The notes under the pieces: generated by a model
Told to the model about the DNA's origin: nothing
Seen by the model: only the letters and a program-made list of their open reading frames with translations
Database searches by the model: none
Origin: UBA5004 sp038061835
GTDB lineage: Bacteria > Patescibacteriota > Minisyncoccia > Phycocordibacterales > Zambryskibacteraceae
Direction of reading: 5' to 3'
Length of the DNA: 25,539 bases
Assembly: GCA_038061835.1 (NCBI GenBank)
Contig: JBBTYJ010000006.1
Span: 1-25,539, forward strand
Shown here: one piece after another, positions 1-6,211 of the stretch
Position numbering within the stretch: position 1 is the first letter of the stretch
How the letters are laid out: each line of letters begins with the position of its first letter
Made by a program: the position numbers and the translations under genes

Positions 1-57
1 TCGAACTCCGCTTCCATCCTTGAGAAGGATGTGTCCTAGCCGATAGACGATAGGGCC
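1..57 (-). tRNA. tRNA-Glu (CUC anticodon), 3' part outside the window
   Basis: Read on the minus strand, the first 57 bases fold as the 5' three quarters of a tRNA. They give acceptor strand GGCCCTA, a D arm GTC...GAC with a GG-containing loop, an anticodon arm CATCC-TTCTCAA-GGATG, a short variable region and the start of the T arm ending TTCGA. The anticodon is CUC, so the tRNA reads the GAG codon for glutamate. The D-arm sequence also resembles bacterial tRNA-Glu. The 3' side of the T arm and acceptor stem lies beyond base 1. Confidence 0.9.
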
Positions 58-58
58 G

Positions 59-83
59 TTAACGTAAAAAGAATAGCGAAAAA
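59..83. repeat. 25-bp direct repeat, copy 1
   Basis: This copy matches 2627-2651 at 24 of 25 positions, differing only at 68 (A here, G at 2636). It holds the -10 region and downstream bases of the tRNA-Glu promoter. The two copies flank a roughly 2.5-kb block with the DUF5680-like gene and the ABC exporter. Confidence 0.85.
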
Positions 84-98
84 AGTCCCAATAATCAA
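70..98 (-). promoter_or_regulatory. Promoter of tRNA-Glu
   Basis: On the minus strand TTGATT (93-98) and TATTCT (70-75) are separated by exactly 17 bases, and the -10 ends 12 bases before the tRNA 5' end. The same arrangement, with almost the same sequence around the -10, lies upstream of the ABC exporter at 2638-2666. Confidence 0.7.
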
Positions 99-112
99 AT
101 TTAATAGATATC

Positions 113-141
113 TTGCTTATTAGGTAAGTATGTCTTATCAT
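113..141 (+). promoter_or_regulatory. Promoter of the DUF5680-like gene
   Basis: TTGCTT (113-118) and TATCAT (136-141) are separated by 17 bases. The expected start of transcription is near 148, giving a leader of about 36 bases that ends in an AGAAAGGA ribosome binding site about seven bases before the ATG at 184. Confidence 0.55.
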
Positions 142-183
142 TCAATGCAGAATTGAAGACTGTTTGATAGAAAGGACAAATAT

Positions 184-684
184 ATGCAAGCGGATCTAAG
201 GTCTGTTCAAGATGCCTTTTTTATGGCGATGGCTGGAGGATGGGCTCAAGATGCTCGGAAAATCCAAGTGCCGGAACTTCCTGGTTCGAAAGGAGTTCCC
301 TTTGTTTGGGGTGATTTTCGAATTCTCGACTGCTATTTAGTCACTACCTACTCCGAAAGGAGTGCAGGGATGACCGTTATCTGGTGCCATGATCAACCTG
401 TCTGGGTGATGTACTACGGAGGATGGTACGCTAAGGTGGCGATCCCGTTCCTCAAATCATGCCTACAGCGAGCATACGTCTATGAGCATCGTTTCTACGG
501 CGGCCGTGGACCGGTTTTTGTACGAGACGAGCGCTTCACGTATGTGAATAAGATTGAGCGCAACGACTTTAGTGACTTTGCAGGAGAAGAACGTGTTTTT
601 GATCTCAACGAGTTATGTCTCGGTTATCACTGGTATCGTGGCATGTCTCTTCTCAATCAACAATCCATACACCAGACCTCATAA
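184..684 (+). CDS. Stand-alone DUF5680-like protein
   Basis: This 166-residue soluble protein has no signal peptide or membrane segment. It resembles the DUF5680 family, often found as the C-terminal part of XRE-type regulators. Recognisable elements are a DCYLVTTYSER stretch, the core VWVMYYGGWY (about residues 78-87), FYGGRGP (about 103-109), a NDFSDFAGEERV block (about 126-137) and a final YHWYRG. No helix-turn-helix is present, so only the C-terminal domain exists. Function is unknown. The gene has its own promoter, a clear AAAGGA ribosome binding site and a terminator, and its G+C looks higher than its neighbours by eye. It is divergent from the tRNA and convergent with the ABC exporter. 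Acquisition by transfer is plausible but unproven. The family call is moderately sure. Confidence 0.8.
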   Translation: MQADLRSVQDAFFMAMAGGWAQDARKIQVPELPGSKGVPFVWGDFRILDCYLVTTYSERSAGMTVIWCHDQPVWVMYYGGWYAKVAIPFLKSCLQRAYVYEHRFYGGRGPVFVRDERFTYVNKIERNDFSDFAGEERVFDLNELCLGYHWYRGMSLLNQQSIHQTS

Positions 685-705
685 GAGTGATATTTGGGTG
701 TGCAT

Positions 706-744
706 AAAGGGCATCCTTCAACCCCACTGAAGGATGCTCTTTTT
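706..744 (+). terminator. Rho-independent terminator of the DUF5680-like gene
   Basis: A perfect 10-bp stem (711-720 with 728-737, GCATCCTTCA) encloses a 7-base loop and is extended by a G-T and further pairs. It is followed by CTTTTT. In the other direction the tail is only CCCTTT, so it would be a poor terminator for the ABC gene. Confidence 0.85.
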
Positions 745-792
745 ACAAAAAGAAATTTAAGTGAAAATAAGGTATCCAGCCTGATGTAATCT

Positions 793-2619
793 CTAATCGA
801 AATCCTTTTTTTGTTTAATATAGGCTTCAGCATACCGACCACCAAGGTTAAGGAGTTCTTGGTGTTTACCTTTTTCCACAATTTGACCCTCATGAAGAAC
901 AAATATCTCATCGGCTTTTTTGATAGTGGCGAAGTTATGTGATATCAACACCGCGGAAATAGTTTCTGGTAAATTTTCAATTTCATTAAAAATAATATCA
1001 GCAGAGTCAGCGTCTATTGAAGCAGTCGGTTCATCCAATATTAAAAATCTTTTACCTTTATAAAATGCCCGGGCGATAGCTAATTTTTGTCTCTGTCCCT
1101 TTGATGGCTCAATCCCACCAAATTCCACACCAATCATATGTTCATATTTATCTTGTAATTCTTCTATAAAACCACTACTAGTACTTTTTTGTGCTGAGCT
1201 TTCAACCATATCCATGTTTATGTTTCCTGAAGTATCACCAACTGCTATCGATTCCCTTGCGGTGAAATTGTAAGTAATGAAGTCTTGTAAAAGGACCCCG
1301 AGATGGCTCCACCAGTTTTCAATATCTACTTCCTTTAAATTAATACCATTTACAGTTATTTTACCCTCCACTGGATCGTGGATACGCAAGAGAAGTCGGA
1401 CTAAAGTAGATTTGCCAGCCGCGTTATTTCCCACCAAACCAATTTTTTGTCCAGGCTTGATAACAAAAGAAACATTTTTTAAAGCCCATTTATCCTGTTC
1501 GGGATATTTAAACGACACATTTTCAAAAATTACTATTGGCGCCGAATCAAAGGATAGTTTTCGGGGATTTTTAGGGTATTTCAAAATTGTTTTTTCATCA
1601 AAGACACTAAAAATATCTGTAACATAAAGATTTCTTTCTAGGAGTCGAGCAGTGCTTGAAAGTAAGCTAGAAGTCCAACCGCTTACTCGATTCAGAGCCT
1701 GGAAAGCAAAAACAACGGTTCCAATCGCAATCGCTCCAGCCACAGCCTCATTTATGATTATAGCCGTGCCGACAAAAAGACCGAGAACTGCAAAAATACC
1801 GGCCAACGTTTTCATGGTAGTTTTCCAGTGTTCGACAGAGAGTTGTTCATTTGTAAATTTATATAAAATTTCCCTAATATAGGATAAAAATTTGCTATTA
1901 GCTTGATATAGTCGACTATCTATCACTGCTAATTTAAACGTAAAAAATCTTCGCAGATCATGGTATCTTCTTTGTTCGGCACTATTCTTTTGCCAAATAC
2001 CCCAAAGTTTTCCTCCATGTTTTATTTCAATCCAGAAATCAGGTATGGCTGTAGCAAAAACTAAAAGAAAAACTCTCCAGTCTATTGTAGCTGCGGCAAT
2101 AGAACCAACAACAATGCCGAAGAAAATCTCTAAATTTGTTAGTTGATTTTCCACAATATTTATTAGTGGATGTATACCGTTGTTGAATGCTTGCTGAAGG
2201 CGGTCTTGGAATTTGGGATCTTCATATTGGGCAATATCGAAAGAGCCTTGTTTGTGTAAGGCCATCAACTCAAAAAGGTCCTGCATTTTTAAATATAAAT
2301 GACGATCAAGATAAGATATTATATTTCTTATCAGAGTCGGGATTGCTGTTAATATAGCGAATAGTATTAAGGCAGGATAAGCCACAGAAACATTTTGAAT
2401 CCTAACGCCCTCGATGATTTTATCTATAAGAGAACCGAGAGCTTGAGCGGCAAAGATAGGTATAGTACCCACTATAATAGTCAAAATGAGCATAGCTGAA
2501 AAAAGCCACGGCATATCTTGCAGTAGAATTTTAAAAATCCTAAGCGTATTCTTGAATAGGTCTTTAAAATTTTCTAAACTACTTTTTGCTTTTGATTCTT
2601 CGGAATTTGATCTTTCCAT
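793..2619 (-). CDS. ABC exporter, fused membrane and ATPase domains
   Basis: This 608-residue half-transporter has an N-terminal six-helix type I exporter domain (hydrophobic runs near 38-65, 80-100, 165-195 and 270-310) and a C-terminal nucleotide-binding domain. The ATPase motifs are Walker A GNNAAGKST (about 395-403), signature PSKGQ (about 507), Walker B FLILDEPTAS (about 525) and the H-loop SHN. The signature departs from the usual LSGGQ. Proteins of this type work as homodimers or heterodimers and export lipids, peptides or drugs; the substrate here cannot be read. No partner half-transporter is adjacent. The gene follows ftsI but has its own promoter overlapping the ftsI stop codon. 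The leader is only about 11 bases, with no Shine-Dalgarno sequence. Confidence 0.93.
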   Translation of the reverse strand: MERSNSEESKAKSSLENFKDLFKNTLRIFKILLQDMPWLFSAMLILTIIVGTIPIFAAQALGSLIDKIIEGVRIQNVSVAYPALILFAILTAIPTLIRNIISYLDRHLYLKMQDLFELMALHKQGSFDIAQYEDPKFQDRLQQAFNNGIHPLINIVENQLTNLEIFFGIVVGSIAAATIDWRVFLLVFATAIPDFWIEIKHGGKLWGIWQKNSAEQRRYHDLRRFFTFKLAVIDSRLYQANSKFLSYIREILYKFTNEQLSVEHWKTTMKTLAGIFAVLGLFVGTAIIINEAVAGAIAIGTVVFAFQALNRVSGWTSSLLSSTARLLERNLYVTDIFSVFDEKTILKYPKNPRKLSFDSAPIVIFENVSFKYPEQDKWALKNVSFVIKPGQKIGLVGNNAAGKSTLVRLLLRIHDPVEGKITVNGINLKEVDIENWWSHLGVLLQDFITYNFTARESIAVGDTSGNINMDMVESSAQKSTSSGFIEELQDKYEHMIGVEFGGIEPSKGQRQKLAIARAFYKGKRFLILDEPTASIDADSADIIFNEIENLPETISAVLISHNFATIKKADEIFVLHEGQIVEKGKHQELLNLGGRYAEAYIKQKKDFD

Positions 2620-2626
2620 ATAATGT

Positions 2627-2651
2627 TTAACGTAAGAAGAATAGCGAAAAA
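2627..2651. repeat. 25-bp direct repeat, copy 2
   Basis: This is the second copy of the sequence at 59-83 (24/25 identical). It covers the -10 box and start region of the ABC exporter promoter, immediately after the end of ftsI. Confidence 0.85.
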
Positions 2652-2666
2652 TGGGTGATGAATCAA
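2638..2666 (-). promoter_or_regulatory. Promoter of the ABC exporter
   Basis: TTGATT (2661-2666) and TATTCT (2638-2643) are separated by 17 bases on the minus strand, identical in both hexamers and spacing to the tRNA-Glu promoter at 70-98. The -35 box overlaps the stop codon of ftsI. Confidence 0.7.
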
Positions 2667-4411
2667 CTGTGGGCGGGCAGAGAGACTTCCCTATCTGGCG
2701 GGATGTTGTAATAGTTTATGAGAAATTTGGTGATATTTATAAATGTATCGGTCAAAGTCTCCGACGCGTACTGAATATTTTTTGGATAATAAGTGTAAAG
2801 AAAAATCAAAAATTCCGGGTCATATGACGGGAAATAGCCGAAGAAAGAGTGAAGATAACGATCATCATAATATCCTCCCCCGCCCGGTTTGGCGATTTGG
2901 GCGGTGCCGGTTTTAGCAGCGACACTATAATTTTCGAGTCTGACATTACCTTCGCGTAAGGATCGATCTACCACTTCAGTTAGCATGCGAGATATTTCTG
3001 TTGAAGCTTCCTGACTTATTGATCGTTGCCTTTCTTCAACACTGGGGTAAACAAAGGTCTTGGTCGGACCTAATTTATATTTGATTTCTTTAACGAGATG
3101 AGGAGTAATCAAAGTGCCACCATTTGCTAGAGATGAAAGCGCGCGAACAGTAATGATAGGTGTTAAAGCGATGCCCTGACCGAAGGAGGCTTGCGCTAAT
3201 TCCAAATCCCGATTGGTTTTAAGATTTGAGACAAGAGACTTGCCTTCATTGGGTAAATCAATACCGGTAATGGTGTCAAGACCGAAAGCGAGTATCGCGC
3301 TGCTGAAGTTGGTGTTGCTCATCCGAGAGGCCACAAAAGCGGCGCCGGTGTTGAGTGATTTGTTGAGTACTATCTGCATTGAAAGACCGGTACCATGAGA
3401 TTTGCCGTCATAGTTACAGAAAGTTCTAGTGTTGAGAGTCATGCATCCAGGATCATTGTATGCGGTTTTAGCCGTAATGACACCGGAGTTAAGCCCGGCG
3501 GCAAGTGTCAGGGCCTTGATAATTGAACCCATTTCGTAACGATCTTCCACAAGTCTATTTTTGAAAATGTCCGAATTCTTCTGGTATTGCGGAAAATTTG
3601 GATCAAAAGTGGGGGTGAAGGCCATGGCAAAGATTTCTCCTGTTTTTGGATTAATTACAATGCCACCGGTAAAGTCTGAAGAATATTTTTTGGTCACTTT
3701 TTCAATTTCGCTTTCCAGAAAAGCTTCCACTGATGGTTCAATGGTAGTGACGATATCTCCCTCAAAGTTTTCTTTTGTATCGACCGCCTTCTTCATATTG
3801 GCAAAAATCTCAACAAAAAAATTGACGAACACTCTATCTTTATCTCTTTTAAGCACGGGCTCATAGAAACGTTCCATACCGTATCGTCCCGCTAGTTCGT
3901 TGTCCAAGTAACCAATAAGACCGATGACATGTGCAGCCATAGTTTCGCCGGGGTAAACCCGCCATCTTTCTTGGGCAACAGCCAGACCGGGAATTTTGAG
4001 CGCTTTGATTTTTTCCGCAATATCAGTCGAGAGGTGTCCGATTAATTCTTCATAAGGGTCGTTTTTCTTGCTGGCTTTGGCTAGAAAATCTTCCTTATCT
4101 ATCTGGACGATGGCATTGATAGTATTGTAGAGTTCTTCCAAATCATCCCGTTGGTTTAAAATATTTGGATTAATATGAAGAATAAATCCTAGTTTGGTGC
4201 TGGCCGCCGGTATCAAAGCCCCCTCCTTAGTGGTAAAAAAAATAGAACCACGGTCAAAATAGTTAGTTCCCGCCACGTATTGATGTTCTGCCTTGGTTTC
4301 AAAATTTGATCCTAATATTATTTGTATAAAATAGAGTCTAACTACAAGCAAAAAGGCAAAAAGAATTATAAAAAAAGAAAGAAGACGCAGCCTGTTTCGG
4401 GGCCCGCGCAT
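2663..4411 (-). CDS. ftsI: Division transpeptidase, penicillin-binding protein 2/FtsI type
   Basis: This 582-residue class B penicillin-binding protein cross-links peptidoglycan at the septum. An N-terminal membrane anchor (about residues 8-28) is followed by a PBP dimerisation domain and a transpeptidase domain. The active-site motifs are SIIK (about 295-298; serine nucleophile in EMGSIIKAL), SLN (about 351) and KTGTAQ (about 500). No PASTA repeats are seen at the C-terminus. The gene lies five bases after the FtsL-like gene in the usual mraZ-rsmH-ftsL-ftsI order, which supports FtsI rather than an elongation PBP. The start at 4411 sits just before the positively charged stretch and membrane segment. 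The cluster stops here: murE, mraY and ftsW do not follow. Confidence 0.93.
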   Translation of the reverse strand: MRGPRNRLRLLSFFIILFAFLLVVRLYFIQIILGSNFETKAEHQYVAGTNYFDRGSIFFTTKEGALIPAASTKLGFILHINPNILNQRDDLEELYNTINAIVQIDKEDFLAKASKKNDPYEELIGHLSTDIAEKIKALKIPGLAVAQERWRVYPGETMAAHVIGLIGYLDNELAGRYGMERFYEPVLKRDKDRVFVNFFVEIFANMKKAVDTKENFEGDIVTTIEPSVEAFLESEIEKVTKKYSSDFTGGIVINPKTGEIFAMAFTPTFDPNFPQYQKNSDIFKNRLVEDRYEMGSIIKALTLAAGLNSGVITAKTAYNDPGCMTLNTRTFCNYDGKSHGTGLSMQIVLNKSLNTGAAFVASRMSNTNFSSAILAFGLDTITGIDLPNEGKSLVSNLKTNRDLELAQASFGQGIALTPIITVRALSSLANGGTLITPHLVKEIKYKLGPTKTFVYPSVEERQRSISQEASTEISRMLTEVVDRSLREGNVRLENYSVAAKTGTAQIAKPGGGGYYDDRYLHSFFGYFPSYDPEFLIFLYTYYPKNIQYASETLTDTFINITKFLINYYNIPPDREVSLPAHS

Positions 4412-4416
4412 AAGTT

Positions 4417-4737
4417 TTAACGGTTAGATGTGTTGAACGATAGGGATTGAGGATGAGCGCGAGAAACGTAGAGAGGAGATTTAACTTCCTGGAAACCGTG
4501 CTGGTACGCAAGCTCCATTGTGACATTATTTCTAAGCTCAATATAGGTAAATTCGAGCGCATTAAAATTGTTTGATATATTTGCTATCTGCCTTTCTAGG
4601 TCTTGTTTAACAACAATATTTCTAGCAATGGCATTAACGGCATAGATATAGATGAAAAGAGAGAGCATTGAAATAGCCACCAGAGCCCAAAAAAGGCGTA
4701 CTCGTTGGTCGTATGAAATTATTTTTATGTTTTGCAT
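4417..4737 (-). CDS. ftsL: FtsL-like bitopic division protein
   Basis: This 106-residue protein has a short charged cytoplasmic N-terminus, one membrane segment (about residues 15-38, rich in A, L, I, F and Y) and a following coiled-coil-prone stretch (LERQIANISNNFNALEF). FtsL has the same plan and, with FtsB and FtsQ, activates the septal PBP. Sequence conservation in this family is weak, so the call rests mainly on topology, size and position between rsmH and ftsI. DivIC/FtsB-type identity is an alternative. It begins 24 bases after the rsmH stop and ends five bases before ftsI, in the same transcript. Confidence 0.75.
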   Translation of the reverse strand: MQNIKIISYDQRVRLFWALVAISMLSLFIYIYAVNAIARNIVVKQDLERQIANISNNFNALEFTYIELRNNVTMELAYQHGFQEVKSPLYVSRAHPQSLSFNTSNR

Positions 4738-4761
4738 TTTGTTATTCAGGTTGTGTTCTTA

Positions 4762-5649
4762 TTAAATTTTCTCTATTACTCTTAGTTTGGCGCTACGTGA
4801 ACGAGGATTATCTTTAATTTCTTCAATATTTGGAATAATCGGCTTTTTCGTAATTTGTTTGGCTAATTTCTGCTTAATCTTAGTTCGGAAGAAATTTTTG
4901 ACGATTCGATCTTCCAGACTATGGAAGGAAATGACGGCAAATCTTCCGTTTGGTCCGAGGATTTGGAATCCTTTTTCCAGCCCTATCTCAAGACTCGTCA
5001 ATTCTTCGTTGACCGCGATACGCAGAGCTTGGAAGGTTTTGGTGGCGGGATGTATTTTATCTTTCCGATATCTCTTCTTAACAGTAAGGACCGTCTCAAC
5101 AAGATCAAAGGTGGTTTGAAACGGTTTGATCTTTCTTTTTTCCACAATCGCTTTGGCAATCTGTTTTGAGAATTTTTCTTCTCCAAAACCGTAGAGAACG
5201 AGTCCAATAGCGTGCTCATCCCAAGAATTTAAAATTTCTGTCGCCCTGACACCCGCGTCGGACATTCTCATGTCTAACGGTTCGTCTTTAAGAAAGGTAA
5301 ATCCCCTACCCGATTGTTCCAGCTGATCGGTTGAAATACCTAAATCAAAAAGAATGGCGTCAACCTTTACAATATTTTTCTTGGAAAGAACTTGGTCCAG
5401 ATTGCGGAAGTTGCCCACCACGGTCTCAATTTTCAGTTTCTTTTTTATTCTCTCAACAGCCTGCGAATCTTGATCCAGACCAACGATTCGCACTTGTGGA
5501 AAGTGTTGCAACACCGCCTCGCTGTGTCCGCCACTACCAAGGGTGCCGTCCAAAAAAGTTTTTTCGTTCTGAAGATTTAAGGCCTCAATACTTTTGTGTA
5601 AAAGAACAGGTTTATGCTTGTCCGACATAGCTTTAGCGAAGTCAGGCAT
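4762..5649 (-). CDS. rsmH: 16S rRNA (cytosine-1402-N4)-methyltransferase
   Basis: RsmH (MraW) methylates N4 of C1402 in the decoding centre of 16S rRNA using S-adenosylmethionine. The family opening KHKPVLLHKSIEAL is followed by the SAM-binding loop DGTLGSGGHSEAVL, then FDLGISTDQLEQSGRGF and the C-terminal block AVISFHSLEDRIVKNFF. The reading frame is open back to 5733, deep inside mraZ, but the extra residues do not look like RsmH. I chose the ATG at 5649, whose first bases overlap the end of mraZ by eight bases (ATGCCTGA). The ATG at 5628, directly before SDKHKPVLL, is equally possible. No clear Shine-Dalgarno sequence precedes either. Confidence 0.95.
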   Translation of the reverse strand: MPDFAKAMSDKHKPVLLHKSIEALNLQNEKTFLDGTLGSGGHSEAVLQHFPQVRIVGLDQDSQAVERIKKKLKIETVVGNFRNLDQVLSKKNIVKVDAILFDLGISTDQLEQSGRGFTFLKDEPLDMRMSDAGVRATEILNSWDEHAIGLVLYGFGEEKFSKQIAKAIVEKRKIKPFQTTFDLVETVLTVKKRYRKDKIHPATKTFQALRIAVNEELTSLEIGLEKGFQILGPNGRFAVISFHSLEDRIVKNFFRTKIKQKLAKQITKKPIIPNIEEIKDNPRSRSAKLRVIEKI

Positions 5650-6049
5650 ATTCTGATTCAAGTCTTTTTCTATATGCCGACCAGCTAGAAGCATTCCAGA
5701 TTTCCACTCTATCGTGGACACCCGTAATAACAATTAGTCTGCCGGCCGGTTGATTCAAATCCGCGAATTCTCGTAAAAATTCTGGGATTAGAATTCTACC
5801 TATAGAATCGACCTCAACTTCAGAAGCACCGGAGAAAGTAAATCTCGCATAACGATGGTCACTTTCTACGTGACCGAGTTGCTTTACCTCTTTTGAGATA
5901 GCAACCCAAGTCTTTGTGGGATACAGGAAGAGACAACGATCTTTACCGCGAGTGACAACCACTTTTTTACCAAGTTCTTTGCGGAATTTGGCGGGCAGAG
6001 AAAAACGATTTTTCTCATCAACTGTGTGTGTATATTCGCCGATAAACAT
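5642..6049 (-). CDS. mraZ: Transcriptional regulator MraZ
   Basis: MraZ is a ring-forming DNA-binding protein with two AbrB-like (SpoVT/AbrB) domains that controls the division and cell-wall cluster it heads. The 135-residue length is close to typical. Both repeats are visible: N-terminal MFIGEYTHTVDEKNRFSLPA and C-terminal EVEVDSIGRILIPEFL, each with the conserved D-x-x-x-R-x-x-(L/I)-P pattern. An AAGGA ribosome binding site lies just before the ATG at 6049. Upstream is a row of GTGG boxes (6064-6141) that is the likely operator for this protein. It is the first gene of the mraZ-rsmH-ftsL-ftsI transcript. Confidence 0.96.
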   Translation of the reverse strand: MFIGEYTHTVDEKNRFSLPAKFRKELGKKVVVTRGKDRCLFLYPTKTWVAISKEVKQLGHVESDHRYARFTFSGASEVEVDSIGRILIPEFLREFADLNQPAGRLIVITGVHDRVEIWNASSWSAYRKRLESEYA

Positions 6050-6063
6050 TGTTCCTTCATAAT

Positions 6064-6141
6064 ACCACTATTTCCCACTAAGAAACATTCTATACCACCA
6101 TTCACCGCAATGCCACCATAGTTATCCACTATTTATCCACA
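6064..6141 (-). promoter_or_regulatory. mraZ promoter and GTGG-box operator, with DnaA-box-like sites
   Basis: On the minus strand an extended -10, TGG-TATAGA (6089-6097), is surrounded by GTGG boxes at 6137-6140, 6126-6129, 6113-6116, 6095-6098, 6075-6078 and 6065-6068. The last two are spaced 10 bases apart, the helical spacing known for MraZ boxes, and lie just downstream of the expected transcription start, a good place for repression. Two outer boxes also read as TTATCCACA (6133-6141, the perfect DnaA-box consensus) and TTATCCACT (6122-6130, one mismatch). Confidence 0.6.
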
Positions 6142-6155
6142 CTTTCTCCCCAATT

Positions 6156-6180
6156 AAAAAATAACCAACACTAAATGCTG
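6156..6180 (-). terminator. Weak candidate terminator after gyrB
   Basis: On the minus strand a 5-bp stem CAGCA/TGTTG (6176-6180 with 6166-6170) with a five-base loop is followed after four bases by TTTTTT (6156-6161). The stem is short and contains a G-T pair, so this is a weak call. Confidence 0.3.
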
Positions 6181-6211
6181 TTCATAGAAAAAAAGAGAGA
6201 AATTTTATGTT

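Noticed and set aside
5331..5630. Plus-strand open frame of about 100 codons opposite rsmH
   Set aside because: It lies entirely on the complement of a conserved gene, with no ribosome binding site and no recognisable protein.
5650..5733. Longer N-terminus of RsmH
   Set aside because: The extra residues are encoded inside mraZ, do not resemble RsmH, and the family normally begins near KHKPVLL.
6122..6141. Replication origin beside gyrB
   Set aside because: Only two DnaA-box-like words are present, with no AT-rich unwinding element of note and no dnaA or dnaN nearby, and both words fit the GTGG operator. Kept only as part of the mraZ operator finding.
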